From the NCBI RefSeq assembly GCF_019279795.1, contig NC_056745.1, positions 505,410,903-505,474,902 on the forward strand: DNA of 64,000 nucleotides. Direction: 5' to 3'. The notes beneath the pieces are model-generated. The model searched no databases. It worked only from the letters and a program-made list of their open reading frames with translations, and was not told the origin of the DNA. The stretch comes from Protopterus annectens. Its lineage: Eukaryota > Chordata > Ceratodontiformes > Protopteridae. Position numbers and translations under genes: made by a program. Of the stretch, positions 1 through 10,672 are shown one piece after another. Position 1 is the first letter of the stretch; every line of letters begins with the position of its first letter.

Positions 1-221
1 ATCTTTTCAAAGACAAATCAGGGAAGCTTCCAGTTGTGTACTCCATGAAGTCAGAGGTCAGTCCAGTTACCAGGTAAGCTCAAAAAGTTCCAATAGCCAT
101 GCAGGATAAAGTCAAAGCAGAGCTAGATAAAATGGTGCAAGAAGGGGTGATCTGTCCAGTTCCAACTTCAACTGAATGGGTATCTTCCATGGTGGTAGGT
201 CATAAGAAAAGCTCAGATGAC
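1..221 (+). pseudogene. Ty3/Gypsy reverse transcriptase N-terminal fragment
   Basis: Reading from base 3 in one frame gives a polypeptide typical of the start of a Ty3/Gypsy RT domain. A stretch reading KVPIAMQDKVKAELDKM is followed by a VQEGVI-type motif and then TEWVSSMVV, matching the family pattern of a basic R/KVP-A segment, an ELD-M helix and a 'W-S-M/I-VV' primer-grip region. A TAA stop at 75-77 interrupts the frame, and the homology ends at base 221 where a short interspersed repeat begins. The catalytic part of the RT is not present. The copy is therefore a dead fragment cut by a later insertion and possibly by the window edge. Gypsy is preferred to a retrovirus because of the motif wording, but a short fragment cannot exclude related LTR families. 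Confidence 0.75.
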
Positions 222-305
222 ATTTATTTATTTATTTTACATTTGTTGACCGGGCTAGTCTAACTGGAAACATGTCCATTTTCAGTAGGGGCCTGGGGAG
301 AAAAG
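222..305 (-). repeat. 3' tail of a short interspersed repeat (tail family 2)
   Basis: Read on the minus strand, this ends in an ATAAAT-type tail preceded by a block that ends GTCAACAAATGTAAAA and contains CTGAAAATGGACATGTTTCC. The same block occurs at 980-1121 (+), 27936-28018 (+) and as the tail of a V-SINE at 59755-59845 (-), so it is a dispersed family. It interrupts the Gypsy fragment. Confidence 0.7.
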
Positions 306-567
306 TTCCACATAAAAGACACTTAACAAACAGAACATTAAACTTCAGTTACAGATTACTTGTCAGACAAAACAGGTGTTACATGGTAACTTACCATTCA
401 TGATAGATAAAAATAGAACAAATAAGATGAACCCCCCCGGATGAATTTTTTTTTTTTTTTTGTCAACCAAACACTGCAAGAAGAAAAACGGACTCAGAAG
501 AATGCGGGGTATTCCCAAATCAAAGTTATAAGTAAGGCACAGGGGAACAGACTAGTTGTAAACAGAA
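306..567. other. Unassigned sequence, with C and T runs
   Basis: No coding or repeat identity was recognised. It may include the 5' part of the preceding repeat. A C7 run near 431 and a T run at about 445-460 are the only obvious features. Confidence 0.4.
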
Positions 568-614
568 AGTACAGTTGTGTACCTACCATAAATGTAGATG
601 TTAGAGTGTATTCA

Positions 615-783
615 CTGTTGCAGTCATACACTTGGGTAATCCTGCTGGCAGGCTACCCGCAGTCAGCCTGAATTCCAAAGTCCTGGTCCGGCGTCGGTTG
701 CTGTCGCCTCTTCCCAGATGTCAGTGCGCCAGGGGTATACAAGATGCAGCAGACGCCATTTTCTTCAGTTTTTCTTGCCCCAG
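615..783. repeat. Left inverted terminal repeat of DIRS-A
   Basis: This is the reverse complement, with mismatches, of 6128-6291. Both contain GGCAGGCTACCCGCAGTC (or its complement) and a stretch ending in AAGAAAAACTGAAG / CTTCAGTTTTTCTT. Confidence 0.85.
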
Positions 784-948
784 ATGTCAGGTGCCCCCAA
801 AAGGGTAGGCTAAAAACATTGCTTATAAAAAGCATGCACTAAAATAAACATTACATTCATCTACAAGCAAATACACCACATAGGTTGTATAGAATAGAGA
901 AGCGTAGATAAGTCCCAGCAAAGAAAGGGGGATGGTGGGTGGGTAACC

Positions 949-1215
949 TGGACTGCAACAGTGAATACACTCTAATATCATCATCATCAATCATTGATTG
1001 TTTTGTACTGTAAAGTTAATAGTATGATAATGGAGCTTTTCTCCTCGGGCCTCTGCTGAAAATGGACATGTATCCAGCCAGACTAGCCTGGTTAACAAAT
1101 GTAAAATAAAAATAAAATAAATAATATCTACATTTATGGTAGGTACACAACTGTACTATGTTCATCGTGTTTCACTGTTGCAGTCATTACACTTGGGTTG
1201 ACTCCCAAAGCTGAG
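949..1215. repeat. Internal complementary region of DIRS-A, split by a repeat
   Basis: Bases 950-979 and 1122-1158 are the complement of the left end (568-624). Bases 1159-1200 are the complement of the right end (about 6265-6305). The join of the two halves, at ...CTGTACT|ATGTTC..., marks the circle junction. An insertion at 980-1121 splits the left half. Confidence 0.85.
980..1121 (+). mobile_element. SINE/LINE-tail insertion (tail family 2) in the DIRS-A internal region
   Basis: The insertion breaks an otherwise continuous DIRS internal complementary region. It ends in an AAAATAAAAATAAAATAAAT tail and is flanked by TAATATC at 973-979 and 1122-1128, a 7-bp target-site duplication. It carries the same CTGAAAATGGACATGT block as the copy at 222-305. 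Confidence 0.8.
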
Positions 1216-1230
1216 GTTGGGTGGCTGGGT

Positions 1231-2561
1231 CTAAACAGGATTAGGAGTGGCTATGAGGCCCTGCAGAACTGCAGTGGCAAAGCCTGCTCTGTATTTAGAG
1301 TAAAGAGGTAAGTGGTAGTACTTAGTAAAAGTGTGCACTGAAGTCCAAGTTGCAGCCTCCAAAATATCCTTGGTTGGTACTCCTCTGAGGAAAGCTGCTG
1401 AGGTGGCTGCTGCTCTGGCGGAATGTGGCCTAATGCCCTTAGGCACTGATTTGCCATGCTGTGAATAGCAGAAATGAATGCAGTGGCCTATCCACTTTGA
1501 AATGGTCTGTTTTGAGATCAGCTTTCCTTGTGATCCTGCAGCATATGCTACTAGAAGTTGTTCCATCTTTCTGAAAGCTTTGGTTCTGTCCAAGTGGAAG
1601 CGTAGCTGCCTGTGAATGCCCAAAGAATGCCGAAGTCTCTCACCCCTATTCTGTGGGTTTGGATAAAAAAAGTAGGCAAATAAATTGGTTGGTTAAGGGC
1701 CACACTGGACACTACCTTAGGCATAAATGTAGGGTTTGTCCTTAGAGAAACCCTGTCAGGATGGAAAATGATAAAAGGTTCCACAGCCATGAGTGCCTGT
1801 AACTCTGAGACTCGTGTAGAGGAGGTAATTGCTAGGAGCAGAGCTGTTTTCCAGGATAAGAATTTTATATCAACTGCAGAGACTGGCTCAAACGGAGGCA
1901 GTGTGAGTTTTTCCAAGACACAGTTGAGGTCCCATGCAGGTATTGGTGCTCTCCTTGGAGGTCTTATGTTGTTGGCCCCTCTGAGGTACTGCCTTAGTAA
2001 TGGATGAGAAAAACTAGGTGGTTCTGTATTGTAATGAGCTGAAATGGCAGAGGCATGAATTTTAATTGATGAAAAGGAAAGGCCTTTATCCAGCATCTCA
2101 GTTAAGTATTGCAAAATCTGAGGAACATTTGGAACAGTCATGTCAATACCTTGTGCCTGGTTCCAAGCACAGAATCTCTTCCATTTTTCTGCATATGATT
2201 TTCTGGTGCTAGGCCTCCGGGCCTCCAAAATAACATCCATCACTGCTTTAGAGAGAAGTATGTCTTGAATGGCTACATTATTCGCCATGCTGCCAGGTTT
2301 AAGGTCCTGAGTTGGCTGTGCAGTATCATACTGTCTTGTTGGGTCAATAAGTGAGGAATTTGAGGTAATGTCCAAGCTGGGCATTGAGACAAGCTCTTTA
2401 GGATTGGGTACCAGTGCTGGCGGGGCCAGTCTGGGGCAATCAGTATCATTTTTGGTGTCTCTTGTCTGACCTTGAGGAGTACCTTGGGGAGGAGAGGTAG
2501 AGGAGGAAAGGCATATACTGTTAGGTTTTTCCAGCTGAAAGATAGAGCATCCACTTTCCAT
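1231..2561 (-). pseudogene. DIRS-A tyrosine recombinase
   Basis: This encodes the DNA recombinase thought to insert the circular DIRS DNA into the genome. The N-terminal part contains RRPSTRKSYAEKWKRF, a SAM-like core-binding region typical of DIRS recombinases. The catalytic residues are all visible: the first Arg in TRVSELQAL, the HxxR box as HSAR, the later His in ATWTSVHTF, and a Tyr in the following KYYHLPLYS segment. The chosen start, ATG at 2561, lies inside an Ala-Trp-Lys stretch of the methyltransferase frame, so the two genes overlap by about 290 bp in different frames, as in copies B and C. A frameshift near the A-rich run at about 1668 separates the C-terminal catalytic half, so the copy is broken. 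Confidence 0.9.
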
Positions 2562-4369
2562 GCTTGCTTGCTTGTGATAAGTCCTTGTGCAGAATTTCTG
2601 TAGTTGGCAGTTGTGAGGGGAGGCAAATAGGTCTATATCCAGGCACCCCCAGTTCCTTGTTATCATGCTGAAGACTTGTGGATCCAATTTCCACTCATGG
2701 GGATCCATTATGTTTCTGCTTAGTTCGTCTGTGTATTTATCCTTCCTGGCAGGAATTGTGCTTGCAGATGTACTTGGTAAGTCAGTGCTGTGTCCCACAA
2801 GTTCATGGCTAGTCTGCAGAGGGGGTAGGAATGCGTGCCCCCCTGCTTGTTTATGTACCACATTGACTGTAGTACTGTCCGTCTTTATCAGTAGTTGTCC
2901 TGGATGAAGTATATCCTTGAAGGCTGTCAGGGCATTCTGAACAGCTAGAATCTCTTTTTGATTGATATGTAGATGCACTTGACTTGCATGTGCCCTGAAT
3001 ACATCTTCCTGCCATATGGGCCCCCCAGGCATAATCTGATGCATCTGTTGTCAATGTCTGCCTGGCTGTGGGTAAGGTGAATGGCTGTCCCGTGTTGAGG
3101 TGACAGGCTTTTGCCCACCATCGAAACTCCTGTGGCAGGCAGGGAATGAGGGTAATTATTGTTTCCAGGTTGTGGCAATGTTGAGTCCAAACACTTTTTA
3201 GATACCACTGAAGTTTCCTCATATGCAGTCTTGCGTATGGAATTAGTAGTATGCAGGATGCCATGAAGCCCAAAGCCTGCAGAATCTTTCTTGCAGATAA
3301 CTGGGTCTTTGTTGCCAACATTTTGAAATAAGTAGTCAGTTGTCTGTGCTTGTCTGGCGTGAGATAAGCCGTCTAGGCAGTTGTACTTAAGCTTGCACCC
3401 AGGAATATTATCTCTTGAGAGGGTACGAGTTTTGATTTCTTTTCATTTACTGTGTACCCTAGACCTGTTAGTAATCTTTTTACAAATGCCAGATTCTGTA
3501 GTAGGATGTCCTTGTTCTCTGCTTAAATAGGGCAGTCGTCCAAGTAAGGATATATTTGTATTCCTCTTTGTCTGCAGAATGTAATTACTGGTGCCAGGCA
3601 TTGTCTGCAGAATGCAATTACTGGTGCCAGGCATTTTGTGAAGACCTTGGCGCAGTAGATAAGCCAAAGGGCAGTGCAGAGAATTGGTAGTGCATTGAGC
3701 CAGCTATAAATCTGAGGTATCTTCTGCATGATTGTCTGACTGAGACATGCAGGTATGCCTCTTTTAGGTCTAAAGTCACAAGCTAAGCTTTCTTGCCCAG
3801 CATGGGCAGAAGCTGCTGCAGAGTTAACATTTTGAATTTTGGAATATCCAGGTAATGTGTTTAGGATAGACAGGTCCAGTATTGGTCTCCAGGCTTTGCC
3901 CTTTCTGGGTACCAAGAATAGCATTAAGTAAATTCCTTGTCCCTGCTCTTGCTGTGGTACTTGCTGAATGGCTCTCATGTCCATGAGAGAGAAAACTTGT
4001 TTTTGTGCCTCTGCCCACTGATTGTGTGGCAGGTCTGGCATACCGTTTGGCCTTGGCAGGGTGTGAAAGTGGAACCTGTATAGCCTTGAGATACAATAAT
4101 TAAGACCCATTTGTCCTGGGTGATCATGTGCCAATTTTGTGAAAAAAGTGCTGGTTTTCCCCCCAAAGGAGCTGCCAGAAGATAAGTGCTTGGTGCTGGC
4201 AGGGGGAAGTCATTGAAACTGTTTCCTTCTTATGGCTGTGATTTTTCCTCTCCACTTTTGGAGGTAGAGGCACCCCACTGTTTAGTCCTGTATGAGCCTT
4301 GGGGCTGTGATCTGCCTCTGGCGTGTCTATCTGCCTCTTTGTGGCCTGTCTGACACTGGAAAGGACCAA
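2273..4369 (-). pseudogene. DIRS-A Pol: RT, RNase H and methyltransferase-like domains
   Basis: The domains, in order from the right, are as follows. RT includes FLVPRKGKAWRPILDLS, a LWLIYCA/VFTKCL segment and the YLDD catalytic box near 3535. RNase H includes TTDASDYAWGAHMAG and a later LLIKTDSTTV. Then come LDIDLFASP and a methyltransferase-like segment with KVDALSFSW, YAFPPLPLL and LIAPDWPRQHWYP. The reading frame changes several times, near 4130, 3850, 3650, 3020 and 2590; the last is at a GCTTGCTTGCTT slippage-like repeat. A perfect-period 33-bp duplication precedes the YLDD box. The copy is inactive. Confidence 0.9.
3568..3633 (-). repeat. 33-bp tandem duplication inside the RT of DIRS-A
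   Basis: Two adjacent 33-bp units (3568-3600 and 3601-3633) differ at one base. Each encodes the 11-residue block CLAPVI(A/T)FCRQ just upstream of the YLDD box. Copies B, C and E have the block once, so the duplication is private to A and keeps the frame. Confidence 0.9.
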
Positions 4370-5988
4370 TTCTTTGTAGGCCAGTTCCTGCTAAATCTGA
4401 CAGGCTGTACCTGTAAGAAATCCTTCACTGTTTGCATAGATTTAGCTTTGTCCTCCATTTTCTTCAACACCTCTTCTGCTTTAACACCAAACAAGGTATC
4501 ATGTTGTAATGGAGCATCTAATAGTTTTGCTTTAATACGATCGAGCAGATTCTGTTCTTTTAACCAAGCATGCCTCCTAATGACAGAACCTGTAACTGCG
4601 GCCCTGCAGGAGGCCTCTAGAGAATCACAACCACATTGCAAAGTATGCTTTCCCACTTGTTCAGCTGCATGCAATAATCCTGCATTTCTTTGTTTTCTGC
4701 ACATTCTGAATTTGCCAACAATTTCTGTTTAAGCAGTGACATAAGATATTGCTGATATTTAAGCATATGAAATGACAATTTAAAGCTCTTACAGCCAAGG
4801 TAGCAGAAGTATAAATCTTATCCCCCCATCTGTCCAGGGCCCTTGAATCCCTATCAGAGGGGATAGGGTTTTTTGCAGTGGAAGCCTGGACACCCTTGGG
4901 ACCCTGAGAAATAGTTTCTGGGTCAGCAGCAGGGCTTTTGTAAAGAAATTTATGTGAATCAGGAACCCTGTAGTATCTGTCTGGCTTAACAGGAGCTGGT
5001 GGTAAAGAGTCAGGAGACAGACCGGACTTTGAAAATATATCATCTACAATGTCTAAAACAGGAGGAATAGCAAGGGGCCTGTGCTGAGGTAATAAAAGGA
5101 AGTATTTTCTTGGATTCTGAGTAATCTTGGCTCTCCAAGTGGAAATGCTCCCTCATAGTATGCAGGGTCTCCCCAAATGAATAATCCTCAGGAGGAGAGG
5201 CTGAAGGGACAGATTCTTCAGCATCAGAATCCTCATGGGGAGGAATGAAATATTCCTGTTCAGAAGAGGAATCAGAGAAAATGGAAACCTGATCTGAAGA
5301 TTCATATTCTATCTCTTGCCTAGACCTCTTATCAGGAGGAGGATGGGAACCCCTAATCAAAGTAATTAGGTCTTCAGCCATTTTAAGCATCTGTTTTTTA
5401 GGCATGGAGGCCTGTCCAGGAGAATGCTGTACTTATTTCTTTGTCTTTAGAGCTGCTTTAGTCTTTGCCTTTGAAGCTGAAGTTGGTTTTACAAATAAGT
5501 GTGTAGGTCTGAAAACACCATCAGAAGCAGATGCCTGCTCAGCGGCTCTGGACCCATCTGAGGGAATAGTTTCCGAGTGTGCATTACCTTGAGTTTCCAG
5601 TGGACTAGTCTGCTCCACGTGGGAGTTGGAAGCGGCCTGTGGCTCTGAGGTAACAGGCGTCAGGGGCTGCAAAAGCGCCTCACTGAGAGCCGGCGACAGG
5701 CCTAACAGAAGCCTCGTTGTCGGTTTTGGACCTCGGATGCACGTCCTTTTCTTTTTCTTTGCACTTTTTATAAACTCCGGTAGTCGGCTGTTCCGACGGA
5801 ATTATATAATTGAATCTTCTGCCAAAGTAATGAAATGCAAAATCGTACCGACGCTTAATAGAGCGTTGGTTAAATCTAGCACAAAACCAACAACTAGCAA
5901 CGTCGTGGTCAGGGCCTGGGCAATAAGAATGAAAATCCTTATGAGGTATTTACTTCCCACAAGAAATACAATTAACTTTTTCTGACAT
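4327..5988 (-). pseudogene. DIRS-A Gag-like protein
   Basis: The start at 5988 gives MSEKVNCISCGK and then an in-frame TAA, after which the frame continues with IPHKDFHSYC and a further C-x2-C. This is a Cys/His zinc-binding pattern shared with DIRS-B and DIRS-E. The middle is acidic, Ser-rich and low in complexity. The C-terminal domain contains GSVIRRHAWLKEQ, conserved in all four Gag copies here, and leads to VKDFLQVQP just before Pol. Several frameshifts break the frame. The DIRS Gag is presumed to package the element RNA. Its assignment rests on position and on similarity between copies. Confidence 0.75.
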
Positions 5989-6127
5989 CGGTCTGGAGCA
6001 AGAAAAAAGTTTCCCCAATGGGGTACTTAGCTTTAGTGAAGACTTTGGATCTGAAATTCGAATTTGAAAATCTCAGGAGTCGGCCGACTGGCACTTGCGA
6101 ACTGCTTTAGCTTCGGGCACTGCGTGT

Positions 6128-6291
6128 CAAGAAAGACTGAAGAAAATGGCATCGGCTGCATCGTTTATACCCCCAGCGCACTGACGTCAGGGAGGAGGGG
6201 ACAGCAACCAACGCCGAACCTAAACTTTAGAACTCGGGCCGACTGCGGGTAGCCTGCCAGCAGGATAACACAATTGTAATGACCAACAGTG
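6128..6291. repeat. Right inverted terminal repeat of DIRS-A
   Basis: This is complementary to 615-783. It lies upstream of gag and probably contains the element's promoter and 5' leader, but no promoter motif could be identified with confidence. Confidence 0.85.
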
Positions 6292-6305
6292 AAACACAAT
6301 GATCA

Positions 6306-7329
6306 TCAATAGGTCTTTCTGAAGAAACTTTCCTAGGAGGTAAAGGAAGAGATATGTTTAGTTCTTTTGCTGTCTGTTGGGGGGGCATCCGCCTGAGGCT
6401 TTGGGAATAAAGGTTAAACTTCCACTTCACAAGCCTCAAAATCTTCCCTAATGAGAATTTAGTGAATACCCCCTTCACCATTTGTAATTACTATAGGTTC
6501 AAGGGGCTTATCAAGGGACTCATCAGATGTCTGATGGGGAAGAGACAGACAGATGCTTGGTGATAATGGATGTGTTTTTCCCCTAGACATAATGGCTTAC
6601 CGAGGGGCTATGCTAAATGGCATGAATGAAGCCATACACAGACAGGGGGCTTCAAAAGTACCGCAGCAGATTCTGCCATCTCCAGCCTAGAAAAGGAAGT
6701 AAAGGTCCAATTTGAATTGTCCACATCTTTTTAGGTGCTCTGTCCTTGCACTTCTTTTAAGCTGGAGGGTCTAGCAGTGAAGTTCAAAATAGTGACAACC
6801 TCTTGTTTTTCAGATAACAGTTGAGGGTCCCTTGGCAGCTTCTTAATGTTTGAGGAGGAAATCCCTAACAGACCAGATATGTTTCAAAATGGCATTGTGT
6901 TCCCTGGAAAACTACAGTGGTAGTCATAAGAAGTCTGCCTACCACAATCTCACCTTCTAACTATGTATGAGGAAAAAAAAACAATCTATAGAAAAGAAAG
7001 AAATAATAACCCCCAAATTGTATTATGTCTGAGTTTCACAGTCTGTAACAAACAAAATGACAAAATGTTATCAATGCTGACAGGTGTTTGCATATACAAA
7101 TGTGGCAAGCAAATTCTGAAAATGGTGCAGGCATACTAACTAGCATGCTGTCACATACTTAGGGAGATTGTATGCCTCTCACAGCATAAGAATCCTGAAC
7201 TTTGGAAGGCTGCCCAGAAGGCAGGACCTTTGCAGTGAAAGTCCCAAGATGTTAAGAATACTACAACAGTTTTATCTCACTTCCCCTGATCTGCAGCTTC
7301 CCCCAAATGACCTACCAGCTGTGTCTGAA
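6306..7329. other. Unassigned sequence between DIRS-A and an old RT fragment
   Basis: There is no open frame of note. Since the next segment is the minus-strand C-terminal half of an old DIRS-like RT, this stretch could hold its decayed RNase H and downstream parts. I could not confirm that by motif. Confidence 0.3.
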
Positions 7330-8034
7330 GAATCCATGGCGACCATCTAGGTTTCTGGGCCCAGCTCAAATGTGACCCTGGGGCTGAGGTCCACCTGTTG
7401 TAAAAGCCATGCAGCCTCCTCCTGATACAGGGTACACAATGCTAAGACATGCTGGCACTATCTGTTTCTTAGCTTCTACTGGAGTTTTCTTATTTGAAGT
7501 CTTGCTAGAGGACATCATATCTGACAAGGCTACAAATTTCAGAATTCTGAAAAATTCCCTTGCAATAATCCAAGTTAGTTGTTCTATGGAACTGAAATAT
7601 TTGATGAGTAATAACACCTTCTACGGGGAAATACCTTTGGTAAACTGCAGAGTAGATTTGAGAGGAACAGGACTAGTTACACTTGAAATTTTGGCAGGCT
7701 CACAGAAAATAAGTTTTTAGAGCCAGAAAAGAGTAAATTCTAGAGCCTTCTGCATGTCCTCTTGGGCTGGTGTCCAAATCAGAGAGTTGCCCATACAGGA
7801 GTAGCTTTGAACATCCTTGCTTCTCCAGAAAGCAATTACTGTAGACAGATATTCTATAAACATCCTGGGTGCAAAAGTTAAAGCAAAGGGCAAGGAAGTG
7901 GAAGTGAGAACCCCACTCCAAGGTTCAAATAAGGTACAGGTATGTGGAAGTAGGCATCTTTCAGATGCAGGTTAACCATGAACACTTGGGGGGGGGAGAA
8001 GGAGACGCCAAATGGCTTACAAGATTAGAATTCT
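7330..8034 (-). pseudogene. Old DIRS-like RT, downstream part
   Basis: Read on the minus strand from about 7985, frames give FMVNLHLKDAYFHIPV (the RT motif-A region, with LHLKDAY in place of LDLKEAY), then SLPFALTFAPRMFIEYL, matching LPFGLSTAPRVFTKCL of the intact DIRS copies. A degraded counterpart of the YLDD region (YSCMGNSLI) follows. The first catalytic Asp of motif A is His, and YLDD is lost. A G-run near 7989-7996 and several stops break the frame. The N-terminal part lies at 24837-25000, on the other side of the PLE nest that cut this gene. It is more diverged from copies A-C than they are from each other, so it is an older insertion. Confidence 0.65.
8021..8034. repeat. Left target-site duplication of the 16.8 kb PLE nest
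   Basis: AAGATTAGAATTCT here matches 24837-24850 exactly. In the old RT frame these bases encode part of the segment between the conserved L-KV-KM block and motif A, as expected for a site duplicated when the element landed in that gene. Confidence 0.85.
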
Positions 8035-8112
8035 CAAAAAAATACACTGAACAGATAGAAAGGGAACCACAATAATTACAAACACAGTACTTAGCAAACC
8101 AAATACTTTAAT

Positions 8113-8150
8113 CTCACTTTCGCCCCAAAAGAGACTTCTTCGGAATAAAC
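8113..8150 (-). ncRNA. Hammerhead-like motif near the 3' end of the PLE left arm
   Basis: The minus strand reads CCGAAGAA, then a GUCUC/GGGGC hairpin with a UUUU loop, then GAAA. It is the same layout as the motifs at 58730-58806 and 33500-33547. Core position C-C-G instead of C-U-G would weaken catalysis. Stems I and III are not clear here. Confidence 0.4.
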
Positions 8151-8581
8151 ATCAACAAACCAAACCTTACATACACACATCAATCGAATGAGATTACAAA
8201 ATAATCAATTGTCTCATTCAATTATTCAACTCAAACACCCTCCCCAAACTCAAACACAGTTAAAAATAAATAAATAAATAAAACATTAAAAAAATGTTGA
8301 AATACTCTCAGACAAAAACCTAAAAATATATACAAAGTGTTTTAAAAACTTTTAACCTTCTATTCTTTAAAAACACTTAATATTAATGGAATCATTCATT
8401 CCTGGAGGTTTGTCAGTCCTCAACCTTAACTGCCAAGTGCTTTACCTCTGTTCCACTTGATCCTTATAACATCCTCCCCTAATGTTTTGGGTACTTGTTC
8501 TAAGATGGAAAATAAGGATTTATTGCATTCAAGACACTTAAAGATTATGTCTATAATGTGCATTATTACCATTACTCATCC

Positions 8582-8850
8582 GGTGGTGCAGCGGTAGCAT
8601 TGTTGCCTCACAGCAAGAGGTTCTCCTGTTTGATTCTCGGCTGGAGTGCAGGGAGTGCCTTCTGTGTGGAGTTTGCATGTCCTCCCCGCGGTTGGGTGGG
8701 CGTTTGAAAGACATGTGTAAATGGGCGTGCCTCCGTTGAAGGTTGGACGTCGAGCTGGCACCTCGGCGTTCGTGAAAATCTACTGCCAATCATTAGCGGA
8801 CCGGAGCTCCGCTGTGGTGACCCCTAACCGGGAAAAGCCAAAAGACAACA
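8582..8850 (+). mobile_element. V-SINE-type tRNA-derived SINE, tail family 1
   Basis: The head GGTGGTGCAGCGGTAGC...CCTCACAGCAAGAGGTT is tRNA-related. The body has the V-SINE core TTCTGTGTGGAGTTTGCATG. The 3' tail reads TCCGCTGTGGTGACCCCTAA and then GGGAAAAGCCAAAAG. It is flanked by ACTCATCC at 8574-8581 and 8851-8858, and the right PLE arm gives the empty site. The three tail-1 copies in this window (here, 24268-24488, 52673-52947) share this tail. Confidence 0.9.
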
Positions 8851-9532
8851 ACTCATCCTAATAGAATAAAGATGTTCCTTGATTCTCGGATATAAACATC
8901 TAGTGGTCATTCCCTACATAAAAATCCCTACAAAATGAACAGACTGCTACATAGACTAATCCATGCATTTTTCAATTATAAACCCCCTTGACTGATATAA
9001 TTCTATTTAAATGAGTTAACTCTATAAAAGGGCCTTCTAAAATATATCTACAGGCTACAAAGAAACCACACTTATACATCCCCTTAATTTCAATAAATTA
9101 CTGAGTTTTCATGGAAACACCTCTTTAAAGGTATTTTTAAAAGTAAATGTAGGCTTATCCCTCACAACTCATAGGAGGTCCGCATTACCCTTGATAATAT
9201 TCCAGCTTTTGTTAATTCACCAATAATATACTACACCTGTCAACAGACGCATCAAGACAACATCTTGTGTCATAATTACCAGTACATCTGCCTACCATAC
9301 CTCTTGGCTCTTTATGTAACAATCCTGAACTTAAAATAGGTGGAAAAGTCAGTATACCTATGTTTCCTGATCTCATCAGACAGTTCAGATAACCTTACTT
9401 GATACTCCCCTTTTCCATAAACATTTTAATGATAAATGAGACACCCTGATCAAAATCTCGGTCATCAGAGGTCATTCTGGAGGCACATATTAACTGCCCT
9501 TTAGGAACATTATTTTTCATAACTGAGCTAAT

Positions 9533-9845
9533 CGAAGGACGGACACTGAGCAAACTCAGAGCTATAATATATAACATTAAGTATCCTGTTTTTTGTTTAT
9601 TTTGTTCTTTATTTCTTTGTTATTTATAGCACTTTGTGTACGGTGTATTTTTCTAGCTAGTTTCACTGTGTGAGGTATTAACTGGAAATTGTCCACTTTT
9701 ATTAAGCATCTGTTGGGTTGTTTCTGATAACTTGTTGCAGTTAAACCCTTTTTTCTAGAGGCTCCTTTAGCTGTTTAAAACTTTCATTTAAAGGCTCACT
9801 GCTGCTTTTCAGCTGTGAGAAACATTTCTGCAGTTTGTTTCTAAG
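9533..9845 (+). repeat. LINE 5' leader repeat, first unit
   Basis: This unit of about 310 bp, beginning GAAGGACGGACACTGAGC, is repeated at 10141-10455 with over 95% identity by eye. The start-to-start spacing is 608 bp. Confidence 0.85.
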
Positions 9846-10140
9846 TAGTGGGGATATTTGTAGCATTTCCATATTCAGGCTTGTATTTGGGCCTAGTGTT
9901 TGTGGAGGCTGTGTGTCTGAGCACATATTCAGGGACATCTTGGTTTAGCCAAAGCCATCAGGCATTTCAGTGAGAGAGAATTGTTTGAGGTCATTGGCTG
10001 ACCGAGGTCACCTGGACTACAGCTTAGACTAAGCACCTCATTGGTTCTTTTGAGATTTCTTTCTTAAAAGCGGTCTCAGGTTTCAACTTTCTGTTACCTA
10101 AGTTCAGTTGAGTGTTCTGACATTTCACACTGAACTAAAC

Positions 10141-10455
10141 GAAGGAAGGACACTGAGCAAACTCAGAGCTATAATATATAACATTAAGTATCCTGTTTTT
10201 TGTTTATTTTGTTCTTTATTTCTTTGTTATTTATAGCACTTTGTGTACTGTGTATTTTTCTAGCTAGTTTCACTGTGTGTGAGGTATTAACTGGAAATTG
10301 TCCACTTTTATTAAGCATCTGTTGGGTTGTTTGTTTCTAATAACTTGTTGCAGTTAAACTTTTTTTCTCGAGGCTCCTTTAGCTGTTTAAAACTTTCATT
10401 TAAAGGCTCACTGCTGCTTTTCAGCGGTGAGAAACATTTCTGCAGTTTGTTTCCC
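10141..10455 (+). repeat. LINE 5' leader repeat, second unit
   Basis: This direct copy of 9533-9845 is followed by the rest of the leader and an A-rich tract at 10641-10671. The placement of two units ahead of ORF1 resembles promoter monomers of some LINE families, which is inference only. Confidence 0.8.
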
Positions 10456-10641
10456 ACCCTCCCTCACTGTTGGTATAGTGTTTTTATAGTTGGTGGCTTT
10501 GCAGTTGCCCGCCCCTAGTGTAAATTTGATTTGAGACACTCCTCGCAGTCTAGTGTCATTACCTCATTCTACCCAGTACAGGGAGAACATTTGAGAAGGC
10601 CAATCAGCTTAGTTTCTGCTACTCCTTTCTCTCTTTCCACT

Positions 10642-10672
<31 letters not shown>

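Larger units (their letters stand above)
568..6305 (-). mobile_element. DIRS-type tyrosine-recombinase retrotransposon, copy A
   Basis: This 5.7 kb element is nearly full length. It has inverted terminal repeats (615-783 against 6128-6291), an internal complementary region (949-979 plus 1122-1215), and the order gag, RT-RNase H-methyltransferase, tyrosine recombinase on the minus strand. DIRS elements have no integrase or LTRs: they are thought to form a circle using the internal region to join the ends, then integrate by site-specific recombination without target-site duplication. The outermost bases were set by matching the internal complementary region. Several frameshifts make the copy inactive. 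It shares its terminal sequences with copies B and C, so A, B and C form one subfamily. Confidence 0.93.
8035..9522 (-). pseudogene. PLE left arm, 3' part: late RT and GIY-YIG endonuclease
   Basis: From the right, this encodes the segment NNVPKGQLICASRMTSDD after the RT. Further on is the GIY-YIG region, with a LVYVAVCSFCRDFYVG-type motif and an R-I-EHLYSIR segment at about 8860-8960, interrupted at 8582-8850 by a V-SINE. The 3' untranslated end, down to 8035, has a CYGAAGAA-stem-GAAA motif at 8113-8144. The right arm at 23330-24836 is the matching copy in plus orientation, and the pair allows unambiguous alignment. Stops and indels are frequent. In PLEs the GIY-YIG nuclease nicks the target DNA and the RT copies RNA from the nick. 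Confidence 0.85.

Noticed and set aside
6550..7000. Plus-strand frames with segments such as SSLEKEVKVQFELS as a possible host pseudogene
   Set aside because: Short pieces in changing frames with no recognisable family; not enough to name.
8582..8640. Possible tRNA gene
   Set aside because: The tRNA-like stretch is the head of a V-SINE, with SINE core, tail and target duplication following.
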